From a virus: DNA of 41,813 bases. Location: positions 1 through 41,813 of the IMG/VR virus record IMGVR_UViG_3300040806_000308; one strand, 5' to 3'. The notes below the pieces were generated by a model that was not told the DNA's origin, did no database searches, and worked only from the letters and a program-made list of their open reading frames with translations. The first letter of the stretch is position 1, and every line of letters starts with the position of its first letter. Positions 6,067 through 12,592 of the stretch are shown here, piece by piece. The position numbers and the translations under genes are program-made.

Positions 6067-6302
6067 TGAATCCTTTAACTCACACTGATTCTTTTGAGAA
6101 CGATGCAGAGATTCAAATCTTTGTAGACCATACAGAGGCACCGGCACTTAGGATTCCTTTCTGGAATGACGGCGCCTATGACAATGACTTTCGTGAACGG
6201 GTGTTGTTAACTGCGGAGCAAATGGCAGCGGCCTATGCATATGCTGAAGATTTTTCAATTACTGTTAGGGTTATCTTGAATCATAGGGTTGTTAACTTTT
6301 GA
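6066..6302 (+). CDS. Hypothetical protein, 78 aa
   Basis: ATG overlaps the upstream stop (TAATG) and has AGGAG as ribosome site. Acidic protein with alternating hydrophobic stretches; no family recognised. Same coupled gene run as its neighbours. Confidence 0.68.
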   Translation: MNPLTHTDSFENDAEIQIFVDHTEAPALRIPFWNDGAYDNDFRERVLLTAEQMAAAYAYAEDFSITVRVILNHRVVNF

Positions 6303-6312
6303 GGAAGGTTCG

Positions 6313-6648
6313 GTGTCTAAACTTGACGAGCTTAAAGAAAGACTTAAGGAAGAAATAAAAAGATATGAAATAAAGTTGGAAGCATGGAAAAAAGAATGCG
6401 CAGAATCTGACTCACTTTATATTTTTTATAATGGTCCTCGCGACAACAGAATAAAAGCAGTCGAAGCTGAGATAGCTTTTACTGAGCGGGGTATTCCTTA
6501 CGAAGAACATTCTCCTGGCATTTATCTTTTAAAAGGCTGGATGTATTATGCTCCGGCCAGTGGAAAATGGAAAGCAAAAAGAGGACGCCATTGGAAAAAG
6601 AGTCCTGCTAAAATTAATACCTTTATAACAAATCATCTTGATCATTGA
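6313..6648 (+). CDS. Hypothetical coiled-coil protein, GTG start
   Basis: 111 residues. The GTG at 6313 is chosen because GAGGAAGG (6301-6308) fits it, whereas an in-frame TTG at 6289 lies upstream of that site and inside the previous gene. The N-terminus is a charged helix (LDELKERLKEEIKRYEIKLE), probably a coiled coil, followed by a compact C-terminal part rich in Lys, Trp and Tyr. Last gene before the regulatory gap at 6649. Confidence 0.62.
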   Translation: MSKLDELKERLKEEIKRYEIKLEAWKKECAESDSLYIFYNGPRDNRIKAVEAEIAFTERGIPYEEHSPGIYLLKGWMYYAPASGKWKAKRGRHWKKSPAKINTFITNHLDH

Positions 6649-6674
6649 GTGTATAATATACAAGCCTTCGATTT

Positions 6675-6720
6675 TATGCGCAGAAAAATGTGTCAATCAC
6701 CGCAAACTATGCGCAGAAAA
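6675..6720 (+). repeat. 13-bp perfect direct repeat TATGCGCAGAAAA
   Basis: Copies at 6675-6687 and 6708-6720, starts 33 bases apart, close to three helical turns and so on one face of the DNA. The core ATGCGCAGAA occurs once more at 6396-6405 inside the preceding gene. Looks like a binding site pair for a regulator or replication initiator. Confidence 0.6.
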
Positions 6721-6779
6721 GTGCAACTTGTAAGGAATCCTTTAGGGTTCGTTATCCCCGTTAAGGGGTCTTGATGGAC

Positions 6780-6807
6780 ACAAAGAAAAGCTTTGTCTAT
6801 CTTTTTT
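6780..6807 (+). terminator. Terminator or attenuator hairpin
   Basis: ACAAAG (6780-6785), loop AAAAG, CTTTGT (6791-6796), then CTATC and six T residues (6802-6807). The stem is only 6 bp and AT-rich with a 5-base gap before the T-run, so termination would be partial. It precedes the gene at 6855 by about 50 bases. Confidence 0.45.
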
Positions 6808-6854
6808 GAGATGTTGAGGTCAGATATTTCTTATCTAGCAACGGGAGAAGAGCG

Positions 6855-7157
6855 ATGGAAGAAATTACCCAAGACTTGCTGACACGCTACGGTTTTAAAT
6901 CAAAGCAGGCGCTTATGGCCTGGGCGGAGAGCATGGAAGACCCAGACTGGCGCTACTCTGAAGACTCTTGTTCTTGTCTTTACACTGACAGCGATAGTGG
7001 CATTGCTGAGATTGCACACTCTGAAATGTTTGACGATGATGGGTTTACCATTAGGCCAATCAATTGTCTTTATGTAGACTTCAATGTGTTAGACCTTTTG
7101 GTTGTTTACAAAGAACTTCACGACGAATGGAAGCATGCATATGAATACTCAGAATGA
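6855..7157 (+). CDS. Hypothetical acidic protein, 100 aa
   Basis: ATG with GGGAGA upstream. Strongly acidic, with a Ser/Asp/Cys stretch (DSCSCLYTDSDSG); no domain recognised. First gene of the second plus-strand run. Small acidic phage proteins often mimic DNA or bind host factors, but no specific evidence exists here. Overlaps the next gene by 17 bases. Confidence 0.7.
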   Translation: MEEITQDLLTRYGFKSKQALMAWAESMEDPDWRYSEDSCSCLYTDSDSGIAEIAHSEMFDDDGFTIRPINCLYVDFNVLDLLVVYKELHDEWKHAYEYSE

Positions 7158-7326
7158 ACAGTTTAATGTCGAAGTGGTAGAAGTAGTAGAGAACGAAGAC
7201 GGCAGCGCCACTCTTGTCCTTGACATGGACAGCAAAGCAGCGCAGGCTTTCCTTAGCTTGGGCGTGTTGCGGGCTATTCAGTTAGGGCTTGATGCTACGG
7301 AGAACAGTGATGAACAAAACTCCTGA
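7141..7326 (+). CDS. Hypothetical acidic protein, 61 aa
   Basis: The start is the ATG at 7141; an in-frame ATG at 7102 would add 13 residues shared with the previous reading region. The core (FNVEVVEVVENEDGSATLVL) recalls a short family common in phages, function unknown. Overlaps both neighbours. Confidence 0.65.
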   Translation: MNTQNEQFNVEVVEVVENEDGSATLVLDMDSKAAQAFLSLGVLRAIQLGLDATENSDEQNS

Positions 7327-7486
7327 AGAATACGAAGCCATAATCCAAAACCTCACTGCCCGTTACAACATCGCCATTGATGGTTTGTCTGAGGCCTATG
7401 GCCTGATCGAAGAAAAAAAATTCAAAGAAGCCCAGGATGCTTGTTGGTTTGCAATCCTTAACGCCGGGAGGTTGGCTTCACCATGA
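7310..7486 (+). CDS. Hypothetical protein, 58 aa
   Basis: ATG at 7310 preceded by GGAGA. Mostly helical composition (IIQNLTARYNIAIDGLSEAY); no recognised family. Its stop overlaps the ATG of the next gene (ATGA). Confidence 0.65.
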   Translation: MNKTPEEYEAIIQNLTARYNIAIDGLSEAYGLIEEKKFKEAQDACWFAILNAGRLASP

Positions 7487-7965
7487 ATATATTCTATCTA
7501 GACTCTGATCCTTTCGAAGCCGCAACACTTCAGTGTGATCGGCATGTAGTTAAGATGATTCTTGAAAGTGCGCAGCTTTTATCGACCGCCCACCATGAGC
7601 TTGGGTCTACTGCGCCCTACAAATCAACACACAAGAATCACCCTAGTGCTGTGTGGGCCCGTCAAAGTACAAAGCATTATGACTGGTTGTACCAACATTT
7701 CATCGGCCTGTGTGGTGAATACAAGGCCCGTTACAACAAGGTACACAAGAGCTTTGGTACCTGTGCTTTCACCCTTGACAGGCCGCCACAGGGCCTGCTA
7801 GACTGTGGTTTCGTTGAGCCGCCGCAGTGCATGCCCGATGACTGTAAGGTTCCGGGCGACAGCGTAGCTGCTTATAAACAATACTATGCTTTAAAGAATG
7901 AGGAGTGGACTAAAGCCGGGAGGCCTATGACATGGAAACCAATTGCATTGGAGTCTGCGAGTTAG
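7483..7965 (+). CDS. Conserved phage protein with CDRHVVKMILESAQ motif
   Basis: 160 residues. The N-terminus (LDSDPFEAATLQCDRHVVKM, then a helix with ESAQLLSTAHH) and the stretch THKNHPSAVWAR match a protein family I recall as widespread in phages and annotated only as hypothetical. The conserved Cys, His and Lys residues suggest an enzyme, but the reaction is not known to me. GGGAGG is about 10 bases upstream of the ATG. The end overlaps the DUF1289 gene by 34 bases. Confidence 0.75.
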   Translation: MNIFYLDSDPFEAATLQCDRHVVKMILESAQLLSTAHHELGSTAPYKSTHKNHPSAVWARQSTKHYDWLYQHFIGLCGEYKARYNKVHKSFGTCAFTLDRPPQGLLDCGFVEPPQCMPDDCKVPGDSVAAYKQYYALKNEEWTKAGRPMTWKPIALESAS

Positions 7966-8132
7966 ATAAAGTAACCAGAAAATGTAAAGGTTGTTATAGA
8001 TATGTAGATGAGATCGCTGGTTGGCGGCGCTTGACAGACCGACAGCGTGGCGATATCATGAAGCGGTGTTGGCTTGAGAAAAAAGAATACATTGAATTCT
8101 TTGGAGACTCTTATGAAAATCGAAATATCTGA
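7932..8132 (+). CDS. DUF1289-family small protein
   Basis: 66 residues with the family pattern CIGVC, TRKCKGCYR, EIAGW and LTDRQR-IM. Four cysteines probably bind a metal. DUF1289 proteins are common in proteobacterial chromosomes, so this may be a captured host gene; their function is not established. GGGAGG precedes the ATG. A promoter-like TTGACA-17-TATCAT lies inside this gene (8031-8059), but the same bases encode the conserved LTDRQR-IM motif. Confidence 0.82.
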   Translation: METNCIGVCELDKVTRKCKGCYRYVDEIAGWRRLTDRQRGDIMKRCWLEKKEYIEFFGDSYENRNI

Positions 8133-8334
8133 TGAATGTATTGAAGAAATCGTTCGTAAAGAAATGAAAAACATTATCAACTATAATCTTGATGATATCC
8201 GAGGGAGCAGGCTGGGTGCTTTCAGTACTTCTAATCTTACTTATAATGATTTATGCTTATCGCAACTAATCGCCGCAGCCTATGTAATTCATAATCACTA
8301 CTCAGCACCCGACCAAGAGATCAAAGATGATTGA
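8113..8334 (+). CDS. Hypothetical protein, 73 aa
   Basis: ATG at 8113 with TTGGAGA upstream; an in-frame ATG at 8074 lacks a ribosome site. The N-terminus (MKIEISDECIEEIVRKEMKN) resembles small unknown proteins of other phages. No domain assigned. Overlaps both neighbours. Confidence 0.68.
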   Translation: MKIEISDECIEEIVRKEMKNIINYNLDDIRGSRLGAFSTSNLTYNDLCLSQLIAAAYVIHNHYSAPDQEIKDD

Positions 8335-8668
8335 ACAAAAGGTGTTAGACGATGAAGGTAATGTTGCTGTGTTGGTTAGTCTCTACCACGGTTCAGGGTA
8401 TTTAACCTATAATGAAAAACATCCTTCATGTGTCTTCGATCCTTTTGTAATTGAGATAGTTAGTAAACCTAGGTGGTACCAAAACCCGGAAAAGCAAAAA
8501 GTAATTAAACATCACCTCAAGGACAAGTACGGTAAAGACTTCAACACCGGAGGCATCGAAGACCTTGTTGTTGAGTGGGTACCTGAAGGAACAAAGTTTA
8601 GGATTCATGAATATGATGGCGCTGAATACATTGAAATCATGCATGAAATCGATTGGCTTGAAGCTTAG
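8327..8668 (+). CDS. Hypothetical protein, 113 aa
   Basis: ATG overlaps the end of the previous gene; AGAGA upstream. Mixed alpha/beta composition with charged surface, and no family recognised. Confidence 0.7.
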   Translation: MIEQKVLDDEGNVAVLVSLYHGSGYLTYNEKHPSCVFDPFVIEIVSKPRWYQNPEKQKVIKHHLKDKYGKDFNTGGIEDLVVEWVPEGTKFRIHEYDGAEYIEIMHEIDWLEA

Positions 8669-8672
8669 TACC

Positions 8673-8777
8673 ATGCTCTACTTGATTTGGTTTGTATTGT
8701 TTGTTATCATGTTGGTCACTGGACGGGCCCTATTAAACTGGTTAGAAGGAGGACGCAATGCCCCACCGAAAGATTAA
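8673..8777 (+). CDS. 34-aa single-span membrane protein
   Basis: A very short frame with one obvious transmembrane segment (LYLIWFVLFVIMLVT) followed by Arg/Lys and a Pro-rich end. The ATG lies 4 bases after the upstream stop. The ribosome site is weak, so coupled translation is likely. The end overlaps the next gene by 20 bases and contains that gene's strong Shine-Dalgarno sequence, so translating this frame could open or block the next start. Could be a toxin-like or membrane-modifying peptide; no homology is claimed. Confidence 0.55.
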   Translation: MLYLIWFVLFVIMLVTGRALLNWLEGGRNAPPKD

Positions 8778-9063
8778 TGACATTACGCCGCAGGAATGGA
8801 GCGACATGGCAGCAAAGAGCAGGGCAGAAGATATGGCAGCGCGTGGTTTCAAAAGTCTTATCACCCAGGAAGGCGGTGATCACTACAAGAAACATGCAAT
8901 ACAGCCTATTGAGTATGCTATGATCAATGGCCTTGACGCCTGCCAAGCAAATGTGGTAAAGTATGTAACACGTTACAAGGACAAGGGGGGTATTCAAGAC
9001 CTGAAGAAAGCACGGCACTACATTGATATGTTGATTGACTTCTATCAGGAGAGTGAAGAATGA
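8758..9063 (+). CDS. DUF3310 protein (T7 gp1.7-like domain)
   Basis: 101 residues; strong ribosome site AAGGAGG. The C-terminal half (GGDHYKKHAIQPIEYAM to LKKARHYIDMLIDFY) matches the DUF3310 pattern. That domain occurs in T7 gp1.7, reported as a nucleotide kinase, but shorter DUF3310 proteins have not all been shown to share the activity. Company with MazG, ThyX and RNR supports a nucleotide-metabolism role (inference). Confidence 0.85.
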   Translation: MPHRKINDITPQEWSDMAAKSRAEDMAARGFKSLITQEGGDHYKKHAIQPIEYAMINGLDACQANVVKYVTRYKDKGGIQDLKKARHYIDMLIDFYQESEE

Positions 9064-9230
9064 GTGATAAAACCTATGTAGTAATAACCGAAGATGAAGA
9101 CTTCTGCGTAGGGACTATGGATGATATTACTGATTGGTTGTATATAGATGGCTCGCCTTTCGGAGGCTGTACTTTTTATGAGCTTGGAAAAAAGATTGAT
9201 GTTGTTATTGAAGTAGTGGACAAGAAATGA
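9060..9230 (+). CDS. Hypothetical acidic protein, 56 aa
   Basis: ATG overlaps the previous stop (ATGA) and follows AGGAGAG; the stop overlaps the next ATG at 9227. Acidic, beta-rich composition (KTYVVITEDEDFCVGTMDDI), no known family. The exact overlaps at both ends and the ribosome site support a real gene despite the small size. Confidence 0.7.
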   Translation: MSDKTYVVITEDEDFCVGTMDDITDWLYIDGSPFGGCTFYELGKKIDVVIEVVDKK

Positions 9231-9541
9231 ACATCGACAGCTATCAAGACCAAGCAGTTGAAACTGCAATCTTCAAGAATGATTTTTATCCCATTGCATC
9301 CTTGATGGTGGAGGCCGCAGAACTTGCAGACTTGTTTGTTAAACCTATGCTGCGTGGTGATAGCACTCAGCCTGACTTCAGAACCAAGGTTGTCTCCGAA
9401 GCCGGGGATGTCCTCTGGAACTTGGCTGTGTTACTCCGGCGTAACGGCATCAACCTTTCAGAAGTCGCAGAAATCAATCTCAAAAAACTCCAAGACCGGA
9501 AGATGCGTGGAGTTTTACTCGGCTCAGGAGGCGACCGATAA
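9227..9541 (+). CDS. mazG: MazG-like nucleotide pyrophosphohydrolase
   Basis: 104 residues, one MazG/all-alpha NTP pyrophosphohydrolase domain. The metal-binding pattern is present: E29-x-x-E32 in MVEAAELADLF and E58-x-x-D61 in VVSEAGDVLWNL. The family hydrolyses (d)NTPs to NMP and pyrophosphate; phage versions are thought to adjust nucleotide pools or stress signals during infection. The ATG overlaps the preceding stop (ATGA) and the TAATG junction couples it to the next gene. Confidence 0.88.
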   Translation: MNIDSYQDQAVETAIFKNDFYPIASLMVEAAELADLFVKPMLRGDSTQPDFRTKVVSEAGDVLWNLAVLLRRNGINLSEVAEINLKKLQDRKMRGVLLGSGGDR

Positions 9542-9798
9542 TGAGAGCAACGGACATTCTCCAAAAGACAGTGGACTTTATCAACGAATCTTTAGAGATT
9601 GTGAAGGGGCTGGGAGATACCTGGGTGGTTGCAGCTAACATCAAAGATGTTGGAGCCTTTACTAAGCCAGTTGTCTTAGCTTCAGGAACCTTTAAAGAAA
9701 TGTACGATGCACACAACATCTTCAAACAGATTACAAACCCCGAAGAAGCTAAAGCTATTCGGCTACTAACCATGCGAGAATTCAAGGCGGGAAATTAA
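9541..9798 (+). CDS. Hypothetical protein, 85 aa
   Basis: ATG in a TAATG junction with GGAGG 9 bases upstream. Helical composition; no recognised domain. The stop overlaps the next start. Confidence 0.68.
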   Translation: MRATDILQKTVDFINESLEIVKGLGDTWVVAANIKDVGAFTKPVVLASGTFKEMYDAHNIFKQITNPEEAKAIRLLTMREFKAGN

Positions 9799-10052
9799 TG
9801 CAAATCATTGAAGGTAGTTTTGGTAAGAAAGATGAACCGGCCAAGCGGCCCTTGATTGAAAAGATTCATGAGTGTTTAGAAAACTTAGAAGGTGCAGCCG
9901 AAGACCCTGAAGCTAACACAGGCTTTATACTTATAACCGAAGTAGACAACAACGTATACATTGCATCTGATATGACTGTTGATGAATTCAACTTTATGTT
10001 GGACACAGCTAAGATGAATATCCTGTTGTCATCTACCATGAGTATGGACTAA
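9798..10052 (+). CDS. Hypothetical acidic protein, 84 aa
   Basis: TAATG overlap with both neighbours. The central part (NTGFILITEVDNNVYIASDM) is beta-like and the rest is acidic. Similar short proteins occur beside MazG genes in other phages to my recollection; function unknown. Confidence 0.66.
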   Translation: MQIIEGSFGKKDEPAKRPLIEKIHECLENLEGAAEDPEANTGFILITEVDNNVYIASDMTVDEFNFMLDTAKMNILLSSTMSMD

Positions 10053-10270
10053 TGAACGACTACGAAGGCTTAACAACTGAAGAGATCATTGATGATATTT
10101 TCACACGGGCTTTCGTTATGATGCTAGGTGTGCAGCGACCAAGCGAGGAGGTGTTGACACGGTTCACGAGTTGGTGTAAAATGCAGTCGAGCAAGTCGGG
10201 AATGGCAGTAACAGAAGATTTTGTTCTTGCTCAGATTCCTTTGTTTATTGATCATCTTTATACGAGGTAA
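10052..10270 (+). CDS. Hypothetical protein, 72 aa
   Basis: TAATG start after the previous gene. Helical, no family recognised. A near-perfect sigma-70 promoter (10154-10182) lies inside the coding region, just ahead of the replication genes. Confidence 0.66.
   Translation: MNDYEGLTTEEIIDDIFTRAFVMMLGVQRPSEEVLTRFTSWCKMQSSKSGMAVTEDFVLAQIPLFIDHLYTR
10154..10182 (+). promoter_or_regulatory. Internal sigma-70 promoter before replication genes
   Basis: TTGACA (10154-10159), 17-base spacer, TAAAAT (10177-10182). Predicted start near 10189, about 87 bases before the SSB-like gene, so it could give the replication genes their own transcript. Confidence 0.65.
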
Positions 10271-10275
10271 ATGTT

Positions 10276-10704
10276 ATGGCAGTTATTGAAGGTTACGCTT
10301 ACTGGTCCTTTGTCACCACCCCCAACACCCGATTCACGCCCTGCTATTCTGTGAATCTTGTTGTTACCCCGGACCTTGCGGAAGACTTTAAGTCCCGTGG
10401 GTTTCCGGTAAAAGAAATGGACGAGGGGACGGCCCTTGTCATTAAGCGTAAGGTCAATAAGTCTAATGGTGAAATCAATTCAGCACCTGAGCTTGTTGAT
10501 CGTTACAAGAAGCCCATGAACGTTGAGGTAGGTAATGGTTCTCGGGTTAAGGTTCTCTGCAAAGAATGGGAAACCACATGGAAAGGACAAACCTTTAAGG
10601 GTCTAGACTTTCAGGCCATGCAGGTTATCGATCTTGTAGAGTATAATGGAGCTAGCTCAGCCGCTAGCGCTTTTGACGTCGAAGCAGAAGAGGAAGAACT
10701 TTAA
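10276..10704 (+). CDS. Putative single-stranded DNA-binding protein
   Basis: 142 residues. The N-terminal part is beta-rich with aromatic residues (YAYWSFVTTPNTRFTPCYSV), consistent with an OB-fold. The protein ends in an acidic tail (DVEAEEEEL), the hallmark used by SSB proteins such as T7 gp2.5 to contact polymerase and helicase. Location directly before primase-helicase and polymerase supports the call. It would coat single-stranded DNA at the fork. The sequence is too divergent for certainty by eye. Confidence 0.75.
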   Translation: MAVIEGYAYWSFVTTPNTRFTPCYSVNLVVTPDLAEDFKSRGFPVKEMDEGTALVIKRKVNKSNGEINSAPELVDRYKKPMNVEVGNGSRVKVLCKEWETTWKGQTFKGLDFQAMQVIDLVEYNGASSAASAFDVEAEEEEL

Positions 10705-10925
10705 TGAGCAACACTTATCATGTCGATGATAAAGCCTATGACGTTGATAAGTTTTCTGCCGAAGGTCAGCAGGCATTTCGCCTGTTGGCCATCGCCCAGC
10801 AAGACTTCAACGTTGTTCAAGATACCCTGACCCTACGGCAAGCAGCAGTTCTTGCGCTGCATTCCAAGGTTCAAGAGTATCTAACTGATGAAGCATTAAC
10901 CGAAGAGGCACAACCAGAGGAGTAA
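10704..10925 (+). CDS. Small helical protein, DUF6447-like
   Basis: 73 residues, TAATG junction with GAGGAAG as ribosome site. Pattern: a short beta motif (HVDDKAYDVDKFS), a long helix, acidic end. It resembles the small unknown family DUF6447 found near phage replication genes; the match is from memory and is tentative. Confidence 0.65.
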   Translation: MSNTYHVDDKAYDVDKFSAEGQQAFRLLAIAQQDFNVVQDTLTLRQAAVLALHSKVQEYLTDEALTEEAQPEE

Positions 10926-10930
10926 TACCT

Positions 10931-12592
10931 TTGCCTTTTGTCAAGACTCATGTTGCTTGTCCGAAGTGTGGTGGTCACGATCCGGTTGCAGTAAACGATG
11001 ATGGGTCGGCCAAGTGTTTTTCATGCGGCGAATTCATGAAGGATTATGAAGCCGCCATACGAGGTGAAGAAAACGTGACTGACTTCTCTACTTATCAGAG
11101 AAACAAGATGAATGACTCAACCGCTGGTGAGTTTTATGCCCTGAGTGATCGGGGCATTTCTTTAGAAACGGCAAAGAAATATGGTGTTCGGTCTGTCAAA
11201 GATTCAGGCGGCAAGATCGTTGAGCATAGCTATCCTTACTACGCTAACAACGAGGCCGTGAGCCATAAGGTTCGCAAGACAGCCGACAAAAGTTTTATTT
11301 GGAACGGTAGTCCCCGAGGCACGGGGTTGTTTGGTTCCCAGGCATTTCAGCAGGGCGGCAAATACATCACGGTTGTTGAAGGCGAGTGTGATGCAATGGC
11401 GGCCTATGAATTGATGGGGTCTAGGTGGCCCGTTGTTTCTGTTAAGAACGGTGCCCAAGCGGCTGACCGGGATGTCAAAGAAGCTCTAGAGTTTTTGGAA
11501 TCCTTTGACAACATCGTAGTTTGTTTTGATAACGACAAGCCGGGCCGTGAGGCAGCCCGAAAGGTTGCTAGAATCTTGAAGCCTGGGAAGGCGCGAATTG
11601 TTTCGTTGCCTGAAGACTACAAAGATGCTAACGACATGCTGCGCAAGGGCCAGAGCCAAGCCTTTATGAATGCTTGGTGGGGCGCTAAACTCTATACCCC
11701 TTCTGGCGTTATCAATGTCAGTGAGAACTTTGACAACTACATTAATCGACAGCGCAAGCCGTCTATTCCTTATCCGTGGCAAGGCCTCAATGATAAGCTT
11801 GAAGGGCTGCGCCAGGGTGAGTTGGTAACTCTGACGGGCGGCACGGGGCTTGGTAAGTCCAGCGTCACCCGTGAGATTGAACACTGGTTGGTCAAAAACA
11901 CCAAAGATAATGTGGGCGTTATCGCCTTGGAAGAAGACTGGCGCCGCACCATTGATGGAATTGTTTCCATTGAGGCTAACGCCCGCCTCCATATTGACAG
12001 GGTGCGAGAGCAATTCTCTCAAGATCAGTTGGGTGAATTCTACGGTAATATTTTTGCAGGTGAGAATGCCAATCGGGTGTGGGTCCATTCACACCACGGC
12101 ATGAACGACCTTGATAGTATCTTCAGCAAGCTTCGCTTCATGGCCATTGGCTGTGACTGCCGCTGGATTGTTGTTGATCACCTTCACATGCTGGTCCTAT
12201 CAACGCCAGAGAACGATGAGCGCCGTGCCATTGATAACATCATGCATCGGCTGCGGACCCTTGTTGAAGAGACTGGTTGCGGCATGATCCTTGTGTCCCA
12301 CCTTCGCCGCATTGACGGTAACCGTGGCCACGAGAATGGCATTGAGACAGGGCTTAGCCACCTGCGTGGTTCGCAATCCATTGCACAGTTGTCGGATTGC
12401 GTGATCAGCCTTGAGCGTAATCAACAATCCGAAGACCCCATTGAGGCTTCAACTACTAAGGTACGGGTGTTGAAGTCCCGATACACCGGGGATGTTGGAC
12501 TAGCTACCCACTTGCGTTATGATCAAGAAACAGGTAGACTAGGTGAGGTAGACATTGAGTCTGCCGAAGAACATTTTGAGGTAGAGCTATGA
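10931..12592 (+). CDS. Primase-helicase, T7 gp4-like, TTG start
   Basis: 553 residues. Zinc finger C10-C13-C29-C32 (CPKCGG, CFSCG) reads template; TOPRIM primase with E150 in VVEGECDAM and D200/D202 in CFDNDKPG; RecA-type helicase with Walker A GGTGLGKSS (303-311), E334/E335 in IALEEDW, Walker B WIVVDHLHM (D416) and VSHLRR (455-460). Length is close to T7 gp4 (566). The only start preserving the zinc finger is TTG at 10931, with AGGAG 8 bases upstream. An internal ATG (Met60, 11108) would yield a helicase without zinc finger, as T7 gp4B does from Met64. Unwinds DNA and primes lagging-strand synthesis for the adjacent polymerase. The stop overlaps the polymerase ATG. Confidence 0.95.
   Translation: MPFVKTHVACPKCGGHDPVAVNDDGSAKCFSCGEFMKDYEAAIRGEENVTDFSTYQRNKMNDSTAGEFYALSDRGISLETAKKYGVRSVKDSGGKIVEHSYPYYANNEAVSHKVRKTADKSFIWNGSPRGTGLFGSQAFQQGGKYITVVEGECDAMAAYELMGSRWPVVSVKNGAQAADRDVKEALEFLESFDNIVVCFDNDKPGREAARKVARILKPGKARIVSLPEDYKDANDMLRKGQSQAFMNAWWGAKLYTPSGVINVSENFDNYINRQRKPSIPYPWQGLNDKLEGLRQGELVTLTGGTGLGKSSVTREIEHWLVKNTKDNVGVIALEEDWRRTIDGIVSIEANARLHIDRVREQFSQDQLGEFYGNIFAGENANRVWVHSHHGMNDLDSIFSKLRFMAIGCDCRWIVVDHLHMLVLSTPENDERRAIDNIMHRLRTLVEETGCGMILVSHLRRIDGNRGHENGIETGLSHLRGSQSIAQLSDCVISLERNQQSEDPIEASTTKVRVLKSRYTGDVGLATHLRYDQETGRLGEVDIESAEEHFEVEL

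Larger units (their letters stand above)
6649..6854 (+). promoter_or_regulatory. Regulatory gap between two plus-strand gene runs
   Basis: About 200 non-coding bases. They contain a TATAAT (6652-6657) without a matching -35 box, a 13-base direct repeat (6675-6720), a small CCCC/GGGG hairpin (6756-6768), a terminator-like hairpin with a T-run (6780-6807), and the ribosome site GGGAGA of the next gene. It probably separates an earlier from a later transcription unit. Confidence 0.5.

Noticed and set aside
6738-6770. tRNA-like stretch (GGGTTCG near CCCCG)
   Set aside because: The T-loop pattern is incomplete and no acceptor, D or anticodon arms can be folded around it.
8031-8059. TTGACA-17-TATCAT inside the DUF1289 gene as a promoter
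   Set aside because: The same bases encode the conserved LTDRQR-IM motif of the family, so the match may be forced by the protein; kept only as a weak possibility.
11486-12088. 200-codon minus-strand frame inside the primase-helicase gene
   Set aside because: Shadow of a gene with all expected motifs; no start signals.
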